Below are positions 15,562 through 25,577 of a DNA stretch of 64,000 nt, piece by piece (the stretch's first letter is position 1; the number at the start of each line of letters is the position of its first letter). The DNA is taken from NCBI GenBank assembly GCA_002699125.1, contig PABI01000125.1:160602-224601 (forward strand), given 5' to 3'. Below the pieces are notes generated by a model. That model was not told the DNA's origin, searched no databases, and worked only from the letters and a program-made list of their open reading frames with translations. Source of the DNA: Anaerolineaceae bacterium. Lineage in GTDB: Bacteria; Chloroflexota; Anaerolineae; Promineifilales; Promineifilaceae. The translations under genes and the position numbers were made by a program.

Positions 15562-17955
15562 TCATAAGATTGTCCGATCCCGTATTTGCTGAAACGCTTC
15601 AAACAGGTGTGGCTTGGGTGTGCCGTCGCTTTTGACCATACCCGCATTGCGCATATTGTCTGACCAAGCAAACCAGATGAGCACCGGCACCTGGGCAGCA
15701 TGTTCGGCATTGACCTGCCGGTAAACGTCCTTGATATATTTGGCAATTTCGCGATAGGCGTGATCGGTCGAGACAGCCTCTTTGTCGCGGTTATCAACGG
15801 CCACACCCATTTCTGTGATCCAGATAGGCATGTCGGGGAAGACAGCCTGATACCGGGCCAGCGCATCTTTGAGAAAGTTTCTTTTGTTGGCCCAATCAAA
15901 CGGTGCACCGGCTTCCGTAGCCACAAACGTATAAGGATGAATGGCCAAAGCATCGACCGGCCAGGAGCCATTGAGCGCGCTTTGGCAGGTTTGCCAATAG
16001 TGGATGATTTTTTCTGTGGTCTCGGCCATCCCATTGAACACAATCAGGGCATCGGGACTGCTGTGGCGAATGGCAGCGGCAACTTTTTGTACCAATTCGG
16101 CCATCGCTTGTGGGGTCAGGAACACCGACGGAATCTGGTCAACCTCTGTCTGGTTTGGGTCGTACTGTTTGTCCCCCTCGTTCCAGAGCTGATAGGCAAT
16201 TCCGCTGCCAAAGCTTCGGTAATGCGCGGCAATCTGGCCAACGGTACCGGCTAAGTGCTGACAGTAGGCGGACCAATGGTGCGGCTCGCGCCAGTTGGGG
16301 TTGGTATGAAATGGCTGGCGCGTTTCCTGGTTGATGACAAAGAGGGTCTTTACACCCTGATCGCGGTAGGCTTCCACAATGGGATCATATTGGGCAAAGG
16401 CGCTGTTCAGGTTTCGTGCTTCGGCCGGCTGCCGGTCATCTATTTTAAAAACCAGACGCACCCAATCCATGCCGCGCAGCAGGCCAGTGGCCACCGGGTC
16501 GCTATGCGGCGCATCCGGATTGATGTTCATCCCGGTTTCTAATGCCCGGCTGCGCGTTATTTTTCTCGTTTCTTCTTTTGTTTCTTGCTTTGGCGGCATT
16601 TTTTCTGCTAACACAAAATCGGTGGAGACATAGCCTGTCTCACCGGCGGCCTCCACCTCATACCATTGTCGGTTCATTGCCGGGTTGCGGTCGGCCACAG
16701 TATTGAGGATTTTCAACCGCGTACCGTTTTCCAGCATAATCTTGACGGTGCTTTCACCGCCATCGGTGGCCGGTTCTGAACGTAAATTTAAGCCATATTG
16801 TGAATTGACCGTTCCCCATACAGCCTTGACTTCAGTTGTTTCGCTGTGGTGCTTGCCGGTGACCACAATCGGTTTGTTATCGGCGTCTTTGGGCTTGGCC
16901 TGGGTGGGGATGTCTAGAGAGCCATTGGGCTGGGGATCAGGAAAGCGCCATTCCAGGGTTTTACGAGTCACTGGTTCCAACAGCCGCACGGTGTCATTGT
17001 TGATCCTTGAGGAGTTATTGTACGGTCCCAGATACCAGATAAAAGCGCCCAGAATTTGGGGATGTCGGGCGTAGATTTCGGCTACCTGACGTATGTGGCG
17101 GATGCCGACTTCTGGTGGTGGCGTCCGATCATGTTTCCAGCCCCATTCGCCAAAAATGATGTTGGGGCGGGCGATGCCCATCTCATCACAGGCGCGAAAC
17201 AAGTATTGAAAACGGCCGACTTTCGTTGGATACCCGGCCAAAATACCACCCATATCATCGCTGACTTCCCAGGAATATTCATGCAGGCCGACGCAAACTT
17301 GCTGCGGCCGTTTTGCACAAAGCTGCAGGAATTTTTTCATACCCGGCTGCTTCCAGGCATCCATTGCTACGTCATCCAGCTCTTTGATTTTTGGCTCGCC
17401 GCTGTTGGCCTGGGGCATGGCAACCTTGTAGCCTTCCTGATTGGCCAGCAGGGCAAACTCATAACAAAATTCGCCCATCCAATCCCAGGCGTTCATATCG
17501 TTGAACTGTGGCTCTTTTTTGCCGGTGGCCTCGTCCACGGCACGCTTGGCTCTTATCTCATTGACGGGGAACCACCAGAGATGTTCGCGGTATTTGGGCA
17601 GATCAACTTTGCGCTCAATGACTGGCTTGAGGAGATTAAAATGCTTTTGGGCAGCCTCACCGGGATGCAGCATGTAGTCTGGCACGCTGTAGTGCTCCAC
17701 CGGCTTGTCGTCTGGTTTAACGATACGGTAACCCAGGACGTGCGGCACTTTTGACCCATTCAGGATCAAATTGATTGCGTCCATAATGCCGCCATTGCCA
17801 TCATTGCAGGCGATCGCAGCGGGAATTCCGGCAGCATCTAGTTGGCGCACGTAATCGCCAATGCCAAAGTTCCGTTTGTTGTGGCCCGTGCCAATGGTTG
17901 TGGACATGCCACCCACTGACGATCCTAAAAAACCGATTTTGTTGTATGCTGACAT
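15562..17955 (-). CDS. Two glycosidase-like domains flanking an SH3 domain
   Basis: 797 residues without a signal peptide. The first TIM-barrel-like part (1-340) has LHEYSWEV and IIFGEWGWK as possible catalytic segments. A bacterial SH3 domain follows (about 395-465, YGLNLRSEPATDGG, RQWYEVEAAGETGYVSTDF). The second glycosidase-like domain (about 475-797) has YQLWNEGDK and IWITEMGVAV, matching clan-A acid/base and nucleophile strands. GAGGAGG precedes the ATG. It follows the EAD gene by 24 bases, so it is probably on the same transcript. The lack of an export signal on a wall-type enzyme is odd. Confidence 0.78.
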   Translation of the reverse strand: MSAYNKIGFLGSSVGGMSTTIGTGHNKRNFGIGDYVRQLDAAGIPAAIACNDGNGGIMDAINLILNGSKVPHVLGYRIVKPDDKPVEHYSVPDYMLHPGEAAQKHFNLLKPVIERKVDLPKYREHLWWFPVNEIRAKRAVDEATGKKEPQFNDMNAWDWMGEFCYEFALLANQEGYKVAMPQANSGEPKIKELDDVAMDAWKQPGMKKFLQLCAKRPQQVCVGLHEYSWEVSDDMGGILAGYPTKVGRFQYLFRACDEMGIARPNIIFGEWGWKHDRTPPPEVGIRHIRQVAEIYARHPQILGAFIWYLGPYNNSSRINNDTVRLLEPVTRKTLEWRFPDPQPNGSLDIPTQAKPKDADNKPIVVTGKHHSETTEVKAVWGTVNSQYGLNLRSEPATDGGESTVKIMLENGTRLKILNTVADRNPAMNRQWYEVEAAGETGYVSTDFVLAEKMPPKQETKEETRKITRSRALETGMNINPDAPHSDPVATGLLRGMDWVRLVFKIDDRQPAEARNLNSAFAQYDPIVEAYRDQGVKTLFVINQETRQPFHTNPNWREPHHWSAYCQHLAGTVGQIAAHYRSFGSGIAYQLWNEGDKQYDPNQTEVDQIPSVFLTPQAMAELVQKVAAAIRHSSPDALIVFNGMAETTEKIIHYWQTCQSALNGSWPVDALAIHPYTFVATEAGAPFDWANKRNFLKDALARYQAVFPDMPIWITEMGVAVDNRDKEAVSTDHAYREIAKYIKDVYRQVNAEHAAQVPVLIWFAWSDNMRNAGMVKSDGTPKPHLFEAFQQIRDRTIL

Positions 17956-17979
17956 GAAACCCTCCTCAAAAAAATTATG

Positions 17980-18837
17980 TTAAGCGTGCTGTTGTTGAAC
18001 GGCTGTTACAAACTGCGCCATCACCTGTTCAATCCCCGGCACATCAGCAGTTAGTTCTTGAGCAAGCTGGAGCTGACCCAGGCAGAGCAGCTTCAAATGC
18101 AGGGGATCAGACGGGCCTTGTTCGGCCAATCTAATGATAAGCTTCATACCGTTTACCAGTTCAGATGCAGCCTCATTTCTCTCTGGGGACACCATTTGCA
18201 GATAAATATTCACTCTATCGATGGTTTGTTGAATGGTGGGATGGCTAGCGGTTGGGAATGTTGACGGCCGTTCCGCCGAATTTAGCTGGGCAGCCTGCTT
18301 ACTCACATTGGCCGATGCCTCATCGCCAATGACAATGCCTTCAGCGTTTTGAGCGTTTTGGACGTTGCCGACGCTGGTTTTATTGCCTTGTACGAATTCA
18401 CCGCCACCTGTATCAATGTTGCTGCCAATCTGGCCGATGTGAGCCTCCCCGCTTGTATTCACCTGCGAACCATGCACTGTTTGATTTTGCTGGTTAAAAG
18501 TCACCGATTGGTCAATATCACCTTGGTAAACATTGTAATTTATGACTTGTCGAATATCCTCTTGAGCAACGCTCTCAGGCAGTTGAAAGTCTGCCGGGAC
18601 GTTTTGCCAATCTACGTGCGGCCGTTCTTGCCGCACATGGTTAATCAACTCCTGTAACCGATTTTGCTTAGCCAGCGAGACAATCAAATTGCGAATAAAC
18701 GCAGAGCGATGATCGCCGGGGATGTTTTCATGATCCACTCCCAGCTCAAAACAGAGTTCGCGTACCTCGCTGAAGCTAAAATATTGGTCAATCTGCTTGT
18801 GCAGAGTAGAAAGATATTTTGCGCTTTCTGTTGCCAT
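17980..18837 (-). CDS. EAD (death-like) adaptor with shared assembly motif
   Basis: 285 residues. Residues 1-80 resemble the effector-associated domains of bacterial conflict systems: LHKQIDQYFSFSEVRELCFE, LGVDHENIPGDHRS, LVNH-type helix, RPHVDW. Residues 103-180 are a Gln/Asn/Gly-rich, probably beta-solenoid stretch. It includes NQTVHGSQVN and GEAHIGQIG, a motif also present in the FGS and caspase-like proteins of this operon. A helical C-terminus follows. I choose the ATG at 18837 for its AAGGAG site. It lies 60 bases after the STAND gene. A role as a coupling protein is inferred from the family. Confidence 0.75.
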   Translation of the reverse strand: MATESAKYLSTLHKQIDQYFSFSEVRELCFELGVDHENIPGDHRSAFIRNLIVSLAKQNRLQELINHVRQERPHVDWQNVPADFQLPESVAQEDIRQVINYNVYQGDIDQSVTFNQQNQTVHGSQVNTSGEAHIGQIGSNIDTGGGEFVQGNKTSVGNVQNAQNAEGIVIGDEASANVSKQAAQLNSAERPSTFPTASHPTIQQTIDRVNIYLQMVSPERNEAASELVNGMKLIIRLAEQGPSDPLHLKLLCLGQLQLAQELTADVPGIEQVMAQFVTAVQQQHA

Positions 18838-18897
18838 GTTTACTCCTTGCTCATTCAGTCTATATAGCAGATAGATCAAGATGCTGAATATATTCTC

Positions 18898-21800
18898 TTA
18901 TGTGCCTACACGACGAACCGTTAATTCATATGTGCCAGACGCACCGCCGTATCCTTGTGTGTTGATGAAATAAAGCCCAGTCTCCGGTAAGGTAATTTCG
19001 ATCAATGAATTTAAACTACCATCGATGCTATCATCGTTTTCAGCAATTACTATACCAGCAGCATCATACAGCAGGAGCACTGTATCCAGCTCGTCATCTA
19101 CTCTTTCATTCATCGCAATGGTAATCGTTTCACCTTCGTTCCCCATAAACGACCACAATGGCTGCTCCAATGTGTTTCCCACTTCTGTTTCACCATCTAT
19201 TTCAATAGGGGGAACATCAATCACTGACGCCCGAATTGTGTATTCTCCCTCTAATCCATCATTGTTACCGTTAACGCGAATGATATAAGTTATATTGGGG
19301 TCAATAAGGTAAATTGCCTCCGACGCGGAGAAGCCATCGTCCGTTTGGATCAGGGCCGAAATCTCCCTGCCAGCTTCATCCAAAATGGTGAGATAAGGTA
19401 GGAATGAAGTTTGGTCAATGAAAGCCATCTGGATGCGTACAGGCTGAGCCGTATCAACATCTTCCTGTAACTTTAGCAACCACAGCCCAATGCCCTCTAA
19501 ACTCCCTGGCGTATTCGTATCCAAAGCAATCGCGTCAATCTCTTGAGCACCTAATTCTGTGATAACGAGATCGTATATACCAGCTGTCTGGCCTGAAAGC
19601 TCCGAGGCGCGAAGGTAGTATTCACCACTATAGGGCATAAAAATTGTGGGCAGCGTGGCTGAACGGCCGTCCGCCGATGACTGGCTGGATGTCAGGTAAG
19701 CTCCTTCAGAATCAAGAAGCTCAAAGTAAGGGGTAATGGTATCATCAACGGCCGTCATCTCGATGGAAAATATCTGCCCAGCATCGCCCGAGAATTGCCA
19801 CATTTGTACATCTGCAATATCTGCTGTTTGCGGTATTCCGAATGAAATCATCCCTGGAACTGACTGCGCGATCTCCAGCCCATATAAACCCGTGGCATTG
19901 CCTAAACCAGTCGCATACAGATAGTAAGTTCCATCTTCAAAAATTGGGATGCTAGAAAGCGTCGCCGTATTACTGCTGTCACTCCCGGCACTATTTAGCC
20001 GCAATCCTTGAGAATCCAGGAGTATCAGCTGGGATTCAAATAAGTTTTCCACCGAGCTGAGAGAGATGTCGAAGAAATCGCCAGCCTGGCCTTCAAAATA
20101 CCAGAGTTGAACCTCTTCCGCTGATGCAGTTTGAGAAACGCCGGGCACAATTTCTGTTGGCTCATTAAGCCTTGAAACCATTAGTTCATATGCACCAGAA
20201 GTTTCACCTGCGTACCCCATCGTGCGCACGTAGTAGAATCCATCTTCGGGAATTCGGTAAACCGTAATCTTGGAATATTGACCACTTCGATAATCATCCT
20301 CCGCAGCCACTTGATTCGCGTTAGAGTCGAGCAGAGTTACATAGGGGTCAAGTGAATTCAACGAGCTATCGAATACTTTCATCACGATGGAAACAAAATC
20401 GCCTTCCGCCGCTGCGAACTCCCAGAGCTGAATCTCTTCCGTATCCGCCAAGTAACTTTCACCCGCTTGAGCTGGACGGGCAAACTCAGTCAGAAGGTTG
20501 CACGCCTCTTCATAATTGGGGATAAGTTGATTGATACAAAGACTGCTGTAATCACTAACAAGCTGTCGATCAAAAATGTCCTGATAATCATCAGGAAGGT
20601 CTGCGATTTGCATCAAGACGCTTTCGTATCGCGCAAGGCCCTCTTCAAAATCACCATCTGCGATTAATCCCTTTCCCAATCTAATATTAGCGGCAATGAT
20701 TTTAAGATCCTCGATAAGCGTATTATCATCCACGAGGTGTTGCAATGTTTCCTCGAAAGCGCCAACGGTACAAGCAGTTGTGCTCAGGATGTCACGATTC
20801 AGCAACTCTCGTACAGCCCACAAAGGAAAAGTTTTAGCAATATAGTTTTCATAGCTAGATTGTCCAGCGAAGTCCAGAGCGCTGTTGAAGTTTACCTGGG
20901 CATCAGAGAGATTGCATTGTTGCAGTTCGTTCTGGGCCTGCTGTAATTGATATCGCGCCAGAGAGATGTGTACGCCAAACGCTTCATAGCTATAAACGGC
21001 ACACGTTTGATGATAATCTTCCAGTTCATCTAGGGGGAAAGCATTGCCCCATTCTGTGTAGGTCAAATTTCGATTGGCCAGCCCACAACCTATTTCAGGC
21101 CACTGTGACATGTTTGTATTGTAGGCAATGATGTTGTTTGCCTCATTAAGAGCAACGTAAACTTGTTGGTCAGCCAAAGCAAAGCTGTCTTTTATAGGGT
21201 TAGCAGAAGACAGCAATGGCCCAAATGGTTGAAGCTGTGCTTGCTCCTCATCAAAACGCCACCATTGTAGATTACGCCCAGCGGTTACGATGAAACCTGG
21301 CTGGCCTGCCATTTCAGGCAAGATGGCAATGGTTTTAATGATGTGATCAGAAGACACCGAAACTGCTTCCTGACGACAGGTTTCAGTGCTCATGTCTAGT
21401 AAGTAAAGCAGTTGAGTAGGCGCTGGCTCCAAACCTCGTGTGCCGCTTAACACCAGAAAATTTACCTGCTCCAGGAAGGCAACGGCCGTAACCGTTGGCA
21501 GCCCTAAACGACAAGTGTTTGCAATCGCTGGCACACTTTGCCCGGCTCCAGGGAGGGGATAAACCATTAATGCACAACCAGATTCATCTGAATTACTTTG
21601 GGTATTGTTTCGCTCACCTTCATCCCGTGCCAATTCGGGACAGGCGGCAACTGCCAGCCGGGTGCCGTCACTGTTAAACATCATGGTATTCAGCCTGAAG
21701 CCATCGTCCAGATCAAATGAGGTGACTTGTTCTTGCACGACACCGTCTGCCACTGAATAAACTTCTATGGTCTTGTTTTGCAACAGGGCCAGCCTGGTAC

Positions 21801-24342
21801 CATTTTGGCTGATGGTTGTCTGAGAAATCGGTTCCGTTGCGTCCGGTAGCGCGAGCGTTTCGGTCATTGTGTCAGTTAAGGACCAGTATATAACAGCCCC
21901 ATCCTGAATCGTGGCCACCGTTCCTGGCTCTGGTCCCGGAAAAATTTTAGGTACCGTTTCGTAGGGAGTTGTTACAACATCTCTAAAATAGCGACCATTT
22001 AAGTTTGGATTAAAATTGCCATCTCCATCAAAATTAAAGAGGGCCTCCAGCATAATGCCCTGTACCTCATACTGGGCAGACGTCAGAGACGCATTGTCTG
22101 GCGCTGCATCCCTAGCCCGGATCAAGGATTGGCTGGCCTCGATGCTCAATAACAAAGCGCTGGTGCCTTGTCCATTACTTAAATAATCTCTAGCCTGCCC
22201 AACCAATCGCAGAGAATCGGCAAGATGCAGTTGTTGCTCAGCTATAATTCTGTCAGCTTTAGCCGTAGCCTCAGCGTTTAGAGCATTTTCTTTTTCAATC
22301 GCAGCGGATGTAGCGTTTACCACTGCAGTACCGGCCACCGCTGCTGAGGTTGCCTCGGCAGCTCCGGATGTCTCTACTGCAACAATGGCCGTTGCCTTCC
22401 TGTTTTCGGCAATCGCCGCATTATTTCTCGCAGAAACGCCAAAAAAGCTGGCGGCAATGGCTAAAACAACGGCCAGGGTACCAAAGCCCAAAGCTATTCC
22501 GGCTCGCTTCTTCTGTTCTTCAGCCAGACTCCGTTCATGTACCAATTCTTGCTGCGTCAACTCCTCGCGGCGTCTGGCTTCCTCCTCCTGTCGCAGCTTC
22601 TTAATTTCACCTTTTCTCTCCTTTTCAATGCTGGCCTGGAGAAAATCATCGGCGTAATTGGGTAAACTGCCATTTGCTTTGGCCTTAGCGGCTTGCTGAA
22701 TGGCTAACTGCAACGTGTTGCCACCAAACAGCAGATCCGGATTCTGGTTTTCGGCGTATTGGCGGGCCGAGTTAAGCCAGGGAACATCTTGAATGAGTTG
22801 GCGTTGGTACGCTTCTTCCCCTTTTTCCAGGTAACTTTCCAAAAATTGCAGGGTTGTGGGTGGCAGGCCGCCTTTTTCGGCTTCATCGGCTACCCGCTTT
22901 CTGGCTGCTTGCAGGCTGTTGTAATCATCCAGCAGCAAGCTTGGATTTGGGTTGCGGGCATAGCGCCGGGCATTATTCAACCAGGGAATACGCCGTTCCA
23001 GCTCTTCTTGCCATTTCCGGTTGGCTGTGCGAATGGGTTCTACAAAGGAATCATGCACCAGTTCAATGAAGTTGTTCCCGGCGCGAATTTCGTTTCGGAT
23101 AAGGTATAGTTCTGTATCCAGGTAGGCAACGGCCGTTTCCGGCATTCCTTTCGTCTCTTTACCCATCCGTGCTACCAAATCCCGCGTCCCGGCTTCGGTA
23201 ATCAACTCTGTAGAAAACCAGCGGCGCAGCGCATATTCGTCTACGTGGTTAATTCCTTTCTGCTGAAGATGGGTTAGTACCCGCCGCAGCGCCTCTTCGT
23301 AATAATCAGCCAACGCATTGTCCACAAACCGATCCAATGAGTCAGCTTGTTCTGCTTTGTTTGTCGTGCGCTGCCCGACGACCCAATCCACGTCGGCCAT
23401 CGAAATCGTCTCGCCAGGGCGCTCGGCCAAGCGATACCAGAGCTGCTGGCATACCACTTGCAGCTGCATTGCTTCGACATAATCGCCTAACGGCCGTTCC
23501 CCATCTTCGGCACCATCGGCAACACGCACACGCCGCAGGCATTCCACCAATTTTTCGGCGACATCGGCATTAAACGGCCGTCCCGCCTCCGCCGCTGGTT
23601 CACATACAGCCTGTAAAGCACCCGCTGCTTGCAGCCGCTGAAGCTGAAAACGAGCCCGCAAACTGTTAGGCAATAGATGCACATACGGAATAATCCGGTA
23701 CAAATAATCGCCACGCATAGAAATCATGACGTACAGATAAGGGTCATTCACCATCGCTTCCCCAACCTGCTTGAAAAAGTCAATGCGATCAGCCTCTAGT
23801 TCTGGATGCATGGTAAACATCTCTTCAAACTGGTCGATAATTAGCGCCCGCGGCTGAACCGGCACTTCCTCATCTTCAGCAAGCCCCTCTTGCACAGCCG
23901 CCTCTGGTTCGGCTTCCTCTTCTGTCTCATCAAAGTACACAAAGTCATTACCGTCATAACCCACGTTAAGCAAAAAATGATTCAGGCTTGTTTCCTTGGC
24001 GGCAATAAGCTCCGGCTTTTCACAAATGCCCAGGCTCACCAGCAAATTAAAAACGAATCGATTGCCGCAAAAATCATTGGGCGGTGTAATTGAGTCGCCC
24101 ACCCGCCCTACCGGCAACACTTCAAATTGTTCCTCTTGTTCCAGGTCGGGCATCAGTTTGGCTTTAAGCAGCGAGGTTTTACCGGCACCTGACGGTGCAT
24201 ACAGCAGCACCAGCCGCCGGGCCAGAAACAACGTTAATAAATCACGGGCTTCCTGTTGGCGGCCTTTAAACAAAAGCGCATCTTTACGCTCGAAGGGGCG
24301 TGGACCTACAAAAGGATTGGCTATTTCGGAATGAGTAGTCAT
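18898..24342 (-). CDS. Giant membrane-spanning STAND NTPase with propeller, TPR-like and five PPC domains
   Basis: 1814 residues. The cytoplasmic N-terminus is an nSTAND NTPase: NPFVGPRPFE at the start, Walker A APSGAGKTSLL near 50, Walker B ALIIDQFEEMF near 167, then MISMRGDYL. A charged coiled region leads to one membrane helix near 612-635 (IALGFGTLAVVLAIAASFFG), an Ala-rich helix, a beta-propeller-like region (about 790-1080), a helical TPR-like part, and five PPC-like beta domains (about 1290-1814, each with a QLWxFxGxAGD type strand and a YYxRxxG strand). The ATG at 24342 overlaps the SIR2 stop (ATGA). The sensor part should be outside the membrane. Confidence 0.85.
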   Translation of the reverse strand: MTTHSEIANPFVGPRPFERKDALLFKGRQQEARDLLTLFLARRLVLLYAPSGAGKTSLLKAKLMPDLEQEEQFEVLPVGRVGDSITPPNDFCGNRFVFNLLVSLGICEKPELIAAKETSLNHFLLNVGYDGNDFVYFDETEEEAEPEAAVQEGLAEDEEVPVQPRALIIDQFEEMFTMHPELEADRIDFFKQVGEAMVNDPYLYVMISMRGDYLYRIIPYVHLLPNSLRARFQLQRLQAAGALQAVCEPAAEAGRPFNADVAEKLVECLRRVRVADGAEDGERPLGDYVEAMQLQVVCQQLWYRLAERPGETISMADVDWVVGQRTTNKAEQADSLDRFVDNALADYYEEALRRVLTHLQQKGINHVDEYALRRWFSTELITEAGTRDLVARMGKETKGMPETAVAYLDTELYLIRNEIRAGNNFIELVHDSFVEPIRTANRKWQEELERRIPWLNNARRYARNPNPSLLLDDYNSLQAARKRVADEAEKGGLPPTTLQFLESYLEKGEEAYQRQLIQDVPWLNSARQYAENQNPDLLFGGNTLQLAIQQAAKAKANGSLPNYADDFLQASIEKERKGEIKKLRQEEEARRREELTQQELVHERSLAEEQKKRAGIALGFGTLAVVLAIAASFFGVSARNNAAIAENRKATAIVAVETSGAAEATSAAVAGTAVVNATSAAIEKENALNAEATAKADRIIAEQQLHLADSLRLVGQARDYLSNGQGTSALLLSIEASQSLIRARDAAPDNASLTSAQYEVQGIMLEALFNFDGDGNFNPNLNGRYFRDVVTTPYETVPKIFPGPEPGTVATIQDGAVIYWSLTDTMTETLALPDATEPISQTTISQNGTRLALLQNKTIEVYSVADGVVQEQVTSFDLDDGFRLNTMMFNSDGTRLAVAACPELARDEGERNNTQSNSDESGCALMVYPLPGAGQSVPAIANTCRLGLPTVTAVAFLEQVNFLVLSGTRGLEPAPTQLLYLLDMSTETCRQEAVSVSSDHIIKTIAILPEMAGQPGFIVTAGRNLQWWRFDEEQAQLQPFGPLLSSANPIKDSFALADQQVYVALNEANNIIAYNTNMSQWPEIGCGLANRNLTYTEWGNAFPLDELEDYHQTCAVYSYEAFGVHISLARYQLQQAQNELQQCNLSDAQVNFNSALDFAGQSSYENYIAKTFPLWAVRELLNRDILSTTACTVGAFEETLQHLVDDNTLIEDLKIIAANIRLGKGLIADGDFEEGLARYESVLMQIADLPDDYQDIFDRQLVSDYSSLCINQLIPNYEEACNLLTEFARPAQAGESYLADTEEIQLWEFAAAEGDFVSIVMKVFDSSLNSLDPYVTLLDSNANQVAAEDDYRSGQYSKITVYRIPEDGFYYVRTMGYAGETSGAYELMVSRLNEPTEIVPGVSQTASAEEVQLWYFEGQAGDFFDISLSSVENLFESQLILLDSQGLRLNSAGSDSSNTATLSSIPIFEDGTYYLYATGLGNATGLYGLEIAQSVPGMISFGIPQTADIADVQMWQFSGDAGQIFSIEMTAVDDTITPYFELLDSEGAYLTSSQSSADGRSATLPTIFMPYSGEYYLRASELSGQTAGIYDLVITELGAQEIDAIALDTNTPGSLEGIGLWLLKLQEDVDTAQPVRIQMAFIDQTSFLPYLTILDEAGREISALIQTDDGFSASEAIYLIDPNITYIIRVNGNNDGLEGEYTIRASVIDVPPIEIDGETEVGNTLEQPLWSFMGNEGETITIAMNERVDDELDTVLLLYDAAGIVIAENDDSIDGSLNSLIEITLPETGLYFINTQGYGGASGTYELTVRRVGT

Positions 24343-25577
24343 GCGCTTTTTACTCCTATTACGATTTTTTGGTACTGCTCCCACAAACTGTTAAGAAATG
24401 CGTCCGATTCCTCAAAACGAACCTCGAACCTGGCCCTTTTAAAGTAAGAGCGCAGATATGTTTCGGCCTGCTCTTTATCCTTTACAATTTGCTGGTTTTC
24501 CAAATCAATGTGAATGGCTGTACTGACGCCTTTGCGATAGGTAAGTTCATCGGCTTTCAACAAGCCATGCAGTACCGCCTTCAGGTCCCAATCTTGCAGC
24601 CGGTAACCCAACACCAGCAGCGAGGAATCATTAATGGCGTTGCGTAGGTATTCAGGAATAATGCTGTCGGGCCGTGTCCTGGATGAAATCGTCATGGAAC
24701 CTTCGCGTAAACTTTCTCTGTCGCTGGCTAATTCCCATAAGAACTCAAGATAATCATCCTCGCTAAGCACCATTGAAGGGGGATACTGCTCCATCCCCAA
24801 CAGATGGTAGACCAGGGGTGTGTTCACAGATGGCCAATACTGCGGATCAGGCGTGTGTTCCGGTTGCAGATTGTCGGGTTTGCCGTTCCAGTAACATAAG
24901 CGACTCTGCGGATTTTTACCGGCCGCTTGCAGCTCTTTTTCCACAAAGTCATGATAGCTGGTGGTGATATAAATTTTGATGGGCAGCCGAGCCAGAATGC
25001 GCAGAGGATCTTCGCGCTGGTCGTGAAAGCAGCGCGGAAAGTCAAGCTCATACACCACATCTGAGAAGGTGTAATTAACCTCTTCCCGTAACTCATTGAT
25101 GAAGGCAAGCTCTGCTACGTCTGTTTCGTCGGTTAAACTTTCTGCTACCGTGAGCAAATAATCTTTCAAAAACTCTAGATAATCTTGCTTGGCCAAAACC
25201 GGATCGCCGTGTACCAGGGCATAAAACTGAGCCACGCGTGCAATCTGAATATCATCCGTAAGCGGATAAACGATTGGATCGTCAACCCCTTCCTTAAAGG
25301 TTCCACCCCTGGCCCAACCCTGGGCTATTTCCTCCGTAATGTTTGGCCTCGGACCAGAATAATTAGCGCTTGGGTCATCTTTATCAGCTGGCTGCACGCC
25401 ACTTTTCTGAAAAATATGGGCATTGCGAATCGTGTCACCAATAATGGGGATAAGACGCTGCTGCTCAAGCTCTTTAATGCGGTTGATGAAAAATATATCT
25501 TTGCCATTTACCCCATCGCTGCGGCGGCTGCTTTGCTGTTGAAGCCCAACTCTGCGTCGAACAACTCTTGTGGTCAT
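24339..25577 (-). CDS. SIR2-like domain protein
   Basis: 412 residues with the layout of defence-type SIR2 proteins: IYITTSYHDFVEKEL, then PLVYHLLGMEQYPPSMVLSE, DYLEFL, and LLVLGYRLQDWDLKAVLHG near the end. These proteins usually bind or destroy NAD+. Here the N-terminal nucleotide loop reads LIPIIGDTIR instead of the Gly-Ala-Gly-x-Ser form, and the TTN motif is TTS, so NADase activity is uncertain. The ATG at 25577 overlaps the stop of the FGS gene and its own stop overlaps the STAND start, so the three should be made in fixed ratio. Confidence 0.8.
   Translation of the reverse strand: MTTRVVRRRVGLQQQSSRRSDGVNGKDIFFINRIKELEQQRLIPIIGDTIRNAHIFQKSGVQPADKDDPSANYSGPRPNITEEIAQGWARGGTFKEGVDDPIVYPLTDDIQIARVAQFYALVHGDPVLAKQDYLEFLKDYLLTVAESLTDETDVAELAFINELREEVNYTFSDVVYELDFPRCFHDQREDPLRILARLPIKIYITTSYHDFVEKELQAAGKNPQSRLCYWNGKPDNLQPEHTPDPQYWPSVNTPLVYHLLGMEQYPPSMVLSEDDYLEFLWELASDRESLREGSMTISSRTRPDSIIPEYLRNAINDSSLLVLGYRLQDWDLKAVLHGLLKADELTYRKGVSTAIHIDLENQQIVKDKEQAETYLRSYFKRARFEVRFEESDAFLNSLWEQYQKIVIGVKSA

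Noticed and set aside
15492..16043. 183-codon minus-strand frame overlapping the GH-SH3-GH gene
   Set aside because: It lies in another frame of a gene with a clear domain reading, and its product lacks recognisable features.
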